The notes below the pieces were generated by a model, which worked only from the letters and a program-made list of their open reading frames with translations, made no database searches and was not told the DNA's origin. A stretch of 64,000 nucleotides of DNA, from contig OX485807.1 of the NCBI GenBank assembly GCA_950295325.1, positions 49,962,796 through 50,026,795 of the forward strand, read 5' to 3'. The stretch comes from Polytrichum commune (Eukaryota > Streptophyta > Polytrichopsida > Polytrichales > Polytrichaceae). The stretch's first letter is position 1; the number at the start of each line of letters is the position of its first letter. The position numbers and the translations under genes were made by a program. Of this stretch, positions 57,761 through 64,000 are shown in pieces.

Positions 57761-60700
57761 GGAGCAGTTTCTTATGACATGTTGTTCACCAATATCAAAT
57801 ACAGTACAACGTTGGTGGTCAACTGTAAAGATGACTTTGCCTCATTATCATCATGTCTATTATTATATCCAAGAAAAACAAATTTCAAAAAACTTAATGA
57901 AAGCAAGGATGTACAAATCATACTCAATACTTGTAGGTCCAACTAGAGATGCTAATGGTGATTATAAGTCTTCCACATGATAACCTCCAAAGATTGTAGA
58001 TCTTTTATGATACAAATCTAAGCAAATATAACATTCATCATTGCATGTAAGTGTGGGTCACACTCAGTTTGGAGTGGTAATTACCAATGTTGGACCGGTA
58101 ATTACCAAGTACGTGAACGCATGGCATCAGTAATGGTATCAAAGAACTTAGTACCCATGGATATCAAAATTGTGATACCAATCAAAATTTGATATTCGGC
58201 AGGTATCTTCACATGAGAGAAAAAATTTATGCCCGAATCATTATTTGGGTCAATACCATTCTAAACCATATCGATACCAGGGCGACTTTACGTGGGTACA
58301 AAGGTTCTAGCAAAGTTAATAGACCTAATTGATATCGCAAACAAAAACATCAAAAAAGCAATGAATCTTTTCAATATAGACACCCGATTGGTATAAAAAA
58401 ACCAACAACACCAAACCAACATTGGTGATTACCTAGTGTACTGCACAATCGAATCTTGGATTACACACACATCATATCACTATTTAGTTGAGGCAATAAC
58501 ATATGGACAAAGAGACTCTATGATTCGTGTAGTGTTGACAAACAAATGAGTGTCATCTTTTCTTTTTCCTTTTTCCTTTTCTATTCACTCTCACAAATTA
58601 CACGCCCACACGAATTTGTAGTGTGAATTCTTTAGTATAAGGAGATTAAGATCGTCAACATCAAGGAAGCAAGACTTTTTGAATGCGTGCTTGTAGCTTT
58701 TTAGGTTCAAATGGCTCTAATATTTGGTTGTCAAGAGTCAAGGCCCTCAAACACTGCAACGTAACTTTCATGACGAAAACTAGGGAGACAATTGTCATCT
58801 TCAACACATTTTCTAGTCGTTTTCAGTGTCTTTGCAACTGGCAGTCGTCGGTTTGAATGGGCTGCCCATGCGCTTCACACCAAGCTATAATGTGGACCTA
58901 TAAACGGACGGTGGAGGAAGATGGTCAAAATCTTCCAGAATGTAACTTGTTAGTGCATCTCGTCACTTTGGAACTTGGTGTGAGTTTACAAACACTCATA
59001 AGTTTTTACTAACCATTAATTAACTCCATGACGGGTTTTTTTTTCTACAACTTAGATATGTTAGAGCTTCCAAACTTAGTTGCGAGAAAGTCTAACACCA
59101 AATCCCGTCTCGGAGTCCTTTCCTCATACACTCCCATGAAATGAATAGGTGACAAATAGGTGACAAAGAGAACATAATTCAAGAATTGACCAGTAGGGGA
59201 TTTGGACCCCAGTTCCTCCGTGTACTTTATGGTCAACTCTATTAGCATCTCCAAATGAAGAGCTTGAGAGTTGAACTTGCTAATTTTGGAGCCAAGGTGA
59301 ATGTTTTTTTGGATTACGGAGGTGAAATTCATAAATGGGTTTCTAGAATGGGTTTTCCTCCTTGGATATGTAGATTTCAAAGTTGGATTAGGGAATGTCA
59401 TACTAGAGAGTCTCAAGTCTTTCTTCCAATTGGACCATCAAGTTGATATTAGCCTCTGGCTTACGGCTACTCTAGGAAATTAGCATGTTTGACACCACCT
59501 TTAGCCCCATAAGCCTCTTGGCTTCGCCAACTTCAAATCTAATTTCAATTTCATTTCATTACGTATATACGAAGAAATGCCTTGTTGCACTAGGAAGGAA
59601 ATTTTTCCACACAATTGGATGTGAGTCATCTTTATGTACCATGAAGCATGTGGATGCGAAAGCAGGTCCCTTGTACAATATATTAGAAGAGTAAATGAAA
59701 ACGTAGCCGGTGATGTGCAATTTGTAAACCATAGCTAATCATCTGCATCAATTTGAGTCATCTTTATGTGATGCAACGGACAGGGAGAACCGGCTGCTAG
59801 TTACAGATTGAGTATGAGAAATAACCGGTTGAAATTCGAGACTTCAGGAAAATCACCAATCGATTTTTACATGAATTTTATAGAGTCTACCCCAATTTAA
59901 CAAAGGAAAACCAAAAGATGTCAACATGTAACCGGTTAGACCTGGAAACACTAGGATCCAACCAATCATGCCCAACAATCTCCCCAGACACTGATGTGTG
60001 ATGCCAGTGCATGCCTGAAGCAAATCCTAATTAAACAACTGACTCGGAACTTACTTCTTCTTGAAGACCAATTTTTTTACTATCTACTGGCACACGTTTG
60101 AGCTTTTGTCAGGCATTGCATGTGTTTAGCAGACCGCGCACAGCAGCAAGGGACTGAGCCTGTTTTTTTTCGCAATTCCACAACCCAAACAGATGATGTA
60201 CTTTATACGAGGAATTGAAATGTACAACATTCTCCAGAGTTTGATATAGAAACCTGACCTACTGTGAAGAATTGCAACCACTGACAAGTCCTTGAAAACA
60301 TTATAATATCTGCAGAATGAAAAAAACAAACACTTTGTGCTCCTGTGTTGTTTTATGCACACCAGATACCTGGACTTGGAGATGTTGCTGACCATGGACG
60401 AATTTCCAGCTGCTAGCACTCACTTTGGGCTTGCTGTTCTTAATCATGTACCAATGAAACCGGTTGAAGCACAAAAATAATAGAACTGTTTCTTAATCCA
60501 AGCAGCCACTGAAGTTCGATATGCTGAACAGTAATAATTAATCAAGGTTAACCCTAATGAAACAAGTGACAGAGGTAGAATCATCCACCTCATCATTGAC
60601 CAACATTCATAGGACTTCAAAAGTGTCAAAATTGAGGCACAACTTCACGTGTGCATCATGCATGTACGATTCCGAGTGAGGACATTGAAGGTGGACCACC

Positions 60701-60980
60701 ACTTTTGAGGAAGCATAGTAGACAGCCTTGTTACATTACCTAGTCAGACATATCCAAGTGGGCATGATAATCTACAGGTTCTTACTGTTGAATGTCAAAA
60801 GTTAACATAAATCACAAGCCAACAATATTCCCAAAATTAGTTAGCTACCTTCTTTCAGGCCGCTAGCCAAAACAAACCCATGTGTGGATGTGGACACCAA
60901 ACTTCACTGCTGCAAGTATCAATTTAAATTTAGGGAAACAAGCAGAAGTATATGTCGCATGCATAAATAGAATAGACTCC
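57761..60980. other. Intergenic with a dispersed repeat copy
   Basis: Only 59775-59990 (next entry) was recognised as shared sequence. Open frames, including 123 codons at 59045-59416 on the minus strand, have no family resemblance. The last few hundred bases before 60981 should contain the 3' UTR of the NUFIP gene. Confidence 0.4.
59775..59990. repeat. Dispersed repeat, copy 2 (partner at 17575-17820)
   Basis: Contains GGGAGAACCGGCTGC, AACCGGTTGAAATTCGAGAC, TTCAGGAAAATCACCAATCG, GTAACCGGTTAGACCTGGAA, ACACTAGGAT and CAACAATCTCCC in the same order as the first copy. Confidence 0.55.
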
Positions 60981-63900
60981 TCAAACCTCACACTCCAACT
61001 CTACATTCTCAGTGCTATTGAGAACATCAGCAAGCACCTCCGGCCTCTCTGACAGTAGGCAATTAATAATTGCAGAGTCAGCAGCAAGAACATCAGGTTC
61101 TTCAACAACCTCGCCATCTGAAGTGTCCGAATTATTCTCACATGATGTGTCCTCTTCCACATCCAAGTCAGAGACCTTAGCGGGCTGGTTGGGCCAGTCT
61201 ACTAAGAAATTGTTGTTGACAAAATACCGAAAACACTGCAAGATGTAACTCTTGTCTCGCAGTATGGAGGACTCCAGAAGCTTTGAGAGTAAAGTCGGCG
61301 GCCTCTTTTTGTCAGCAGCAACTCCCTTTTGGTTGCCTCGGCCACCTCGGCTTGCTTCGCCATCTCCTCCTTTCTTGTTCCGAGGACCAGTATGTGCATA
61401 GTGACATTTGGCACCCTTCTTACATCGACCTCGCTGATAAAAGTAGCATTGTTGTTTCGAGCTTTTACTCAAAGGATTAACCCCTGCTTCCTCTCCATCT
61501 TCACCTTTAACCATTGCACCTGACTCTGACTGCACTGTAGATGTCACCTGGGAATCTACCGGCAGTGGTTTGGGTGACAATTCAGTACTAGCTACTCCTA
61601 ATGAGTTGCTGTGACCAATCACTGAGTCCTCATTCACACGCGCAACCTTCACAAGCTGACTGTCATTGCTTATTGCCCCCTCAACAACCACTTCTTTCTT
61701 ACGTTTCTTAGATTCAGAAACATTATTGGATATAGATCTTTGAGAACCTGTTGTGGAGGGAATTTCCTTGTGGTTTTGAGTGGTTTGATCGTTTTTCTCT
61801 TTACTGCCTAGTGGTCTCTGATCTTTGTGCGACAGTGACAGGTAATAAGCTGGGACTTCTGCAACCGGAACACCCAATTCGGCCTGCTTTGCCAGGATCT
61901 CCTTCATTCTCTACATGAGCAAAAGGCATATAAAGCACCCAATGAAGCTTTGACATGATGATCTACCCAGATATATTCAAATGAAATTTTGCTGTATCAA
62001 GAACATACCTGGGAATATCTTCTGGTAAAATCACACCAGTCTCCAATGAAAACCATTAACAATATTAGGTAAAATATTTCTGATTTAACTAAAGATATAA
62101 AAAACATACAAAAATGCTCCTCCAGCTGGAACTACCAAAAAATGGCAATAATGAAACAAAACAGCTAATTTCAACATGCATAGGCATTGTTTTGATTTAT
62201 GAATGAGAAGATGTAAAAAACTGCTACCTGCTTGCGTCGTCTTGAATCCTCATCGATAAGCTCACCCCTGGCAAGCCTTCCTTCCATTTCATCCTTCTGT
62301 ATACAACGAGTTTTGACTGTCAGAACTAACATCGCCACATTTGGGTATGAGCAGTTGCATATAAAATACCACCTCATGATATTCCAATGTTAAGCACTGT
62401 GTGGAAAATTTTGACAAAGATTGATATACCGTGTGCTTGCCAACTACTACAGAGACTGTTGGACCTATTGAAGAGAGCATTCTCTTTAGTGTGTTCATGG
62501 GTTCATAAATATCAATTAGTATGATCCTTGTAAAACTACATTAGTCCTTATTGACTTAATGCCAAATAAATTTGAGTATGAACATTACTATCCAGTGAGT
62601 ATTCACATAATTTGAGATGCAGAATAGTCCCTGTACTAAGGGAGCAACTGCAGCAGCACATACCTCCAGCTGTTACTATTGGTTCATAGCCTAAATATCA
62701 TGCTGACCTTATGTTATAAGACAACATTGATGGTTGTAAACTCAAAAGTCAGGACATGCAGAAAATTTCACACAAGAACCTGCATTGAATTGCAGCTCTT
62801 ACCTTCCGCTGGACATTTGTCCTTGTCGGATAATTTCTCTTCCGCTCTTCACGCCATGACCTTATTTCCTCATTGCTCTCACCTGATAATTTGGAAGCAC
62901 CCCTATGAAAACCAAAACTAGTCTCCTTCAGTAAATGTACTTTTTCCACAAAAAAATCCAAAAACCAAAAACTATCATATAAGACTGGAAAGTATGCCGA
63001 TAGAATCAGTGGTGTAGTGGAATGCAGGTTTACTTGAGAGCGGCACTTGAGTTTGCATGGCTGGACTTGCAATGGGCTGTTTCTTTATGCAATTTGACAA
63101 CCTTCCCTACATCCACAAAAATTTAAAAGAATTGCTTTAATGAAAAGGAAAAATTTAAGAATAACATCACAGGGCAACCAAGGTTAAGTGCAATACACAC
63201 CAAATGGATATGCAAAACACAGCCACATGTCAAATTGCAAAAGAATCATCCAAGGCCTGTGCCAAGTGAGTGCTGAAAGCAATTACCAGAGGCAGAGAAG
63301 GAACAACCAATCTCTTCGCAGACCACATGAGTATTCATATGAGCTGCCAGTTGAGATGGAATCTGAAAGGTCTTCTCACATGGTTCACAACTCAAGGGCT
63401 TCACCTGCGAGCTGCGACAGCCACATCAGACTGTTTTCCAGACTTGGAACTTCAGTGTGGAATCCTAAGATGACCTGAACCAAATCAGAAAATGGAGTCT
63501 ACACATTTGGCGCAAGAAATAGAGATACAGCCAATACTAACGAGAAGACAGGACGTGTAAATCTGTCGAAGATTGGTTTCTCGCAAGATCCGATGAAACA
63601 CCATAATGTCCTCAAAGGAAGCACATCTCAGAGACAATTTTAAAATGAAGAGTGTCATTCTCTCCATTCTTTTGCAGAAAACATCCATAATTTCACATAC
63701 TACAGCCATCAATTGACTGCAATAATTGAAAGACTTATGTACACTCACTCCGCCGGAAAACGAGGTGGCGGTGGCGGTTGACGAGCCATGGGAAGCCGGT
63801 TCGAGGATCCCGAAGCATACTGTCTGCTGCCAGGACTTTCTATTCCTCTGTCATGTCTCCAACCTTCGCCGCCACTCGTAGAGGCAAACCCTTGAGGATG

Positions 63901-64000
63901 GCCATACCCCTCTACCCTCCTATGGAAGTTTGATGATGCTCCTCCATTCCCTCCTCCATTTCCTCCATTGACAGGACGCCCTTGCGGAGGCCGCGGTGGC
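60981..64000 (-). CDS. NUFIP: NUFIP-type box C/D snoRNP assembly factor (5' end outside window)
   Basis: Nuclear/nucleolar factor that binds the 15.5K/SNU13 protein and helps assemble box C/D snoRNPs. Six exons are read: 64000-63749, 63411-63287, 63106-63034, 62902-62803, 62296-62228 and 61910-60981; all have GT-AG borders and keep one frame. The first is Gly/Pro/Arg-rich and continues beyond the window. Next comes a C2H2 finger, CEPCEKTFQIPSQLAAHMNTH, followed by a second Cys/His set (CEEIGC, then HKETAH) split by an intron. Exon 4 carries EEIRSWREERKRNYPTRTNV, the PEP-type motif that marks NUFIP and yeast Rsa1. Exon 6 starts RMKEILAKQAELGVPVAEVP and holds a CCCH finger (CYFYQRGRCKKGAKCHYAH), then a conserved C-terminal segment with TLLSKLLESSILRDKSYILQ and an acidic tail. 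Residues seen number about 516. Family assignment is firm; the start codon is not in view. Confidence 0.9.

Noticed and set aside
59045-59416. 123-codon minus-strand frame
   Set aside because: No recognisable domain or repeat homology; left as intergenic.
63485-63748. 87-codon minus-strand frame
   Set aside because: Lies in the NUFIP intron between exons 63749 and 63411; no homology, and splicing without it keeps the frame.
1-64000. CRISPR arrays, bacterial operons, ribosomal RNA, intact tRNA genes
   Set aside because: None seen; the direct repeats present are long plant-type tandem or dispersed repeats, and the gene structures are eukaryotic.

Overview
This is nuclear plant DNA, most likely from a flowering plant or another seed plant. 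The evidence is spliced genes with plant-type introns, a LATERAL SUPPRESSOR/MOC1-type GRAS gene, a plant-type NUFIP gene, and a background of PIF/Harbinger, pogo-like and other small inverted-repeat transposons plus a decayed LINE. I cannot place the lineage further. The two host genes are relatively GC-rich in their exons. The rest is AT-rich but dotted with unusually long pure G or C runs.

Layout. Positions 1-6012 look like low-copy intergenic DNA with one transposon end at the left edge. Positions 6013-8567 (minus strand) hold a complete two-exon GRAS gene (420 aa), very probably the LAS/Ls/MOC1 regulator of axillary meristem initiation. Its upstream side, 8600-11500, is rich in microsatellites and ends in a GC-rich, strongly polypyrimidine block. 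Positions 11500-19600 are intergenic with degenerate tandem and dispersed repeats. Positions 20015-23566 are a PIF/Harbinger DNA transposon with both canonical genes open, inserted in an older dispersed repeat whose uninterrupted relative lies at 57190-57760. Positions 24000-27830 hold tandem repeats, one array split by a 676-bp inverted-repeat element. Positions 30566-31190 hold small inverted-repeat elements. Positions 32650-37230 are a broken RT-RNase H LINE on the minus strand, itself interrupted by a small transposon. Positions 37246-57760 are a dense mixture of short non-autonomous DNA transposons and a roughly 300-bp dispersed family with no recognisable host gene. Positions 60981-64000 (minus strand, 5' end outside the window) carry six exons of a NUFIP-type box C/D snoRNP assembly factor.

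The two host genes have unrelated jobs and lie about 52 kb apart, so they are not a functional unit. In the transposon, the + strand transposase and the - strand Myb/SANT protein normally act together: the Myb-like protein binds the element and helps the DDE transposase. Their coding regions converge tail to tail with two bases between the stop codons. No LTR-retrotransposon gag or pol was recognised. The best leads for something unusual are: the intact-looking Harbinger element with an internal empty-site control; the intron-bearing LAS gene with an out-of-frame upstream ORF; the LINE with a C/A-rich sense strand; a two-copy element with ends CTCGGGG and CCCCGAG and perfect 8-bp target duplications; and a dispersed family whose G tract expands at one fixed position.
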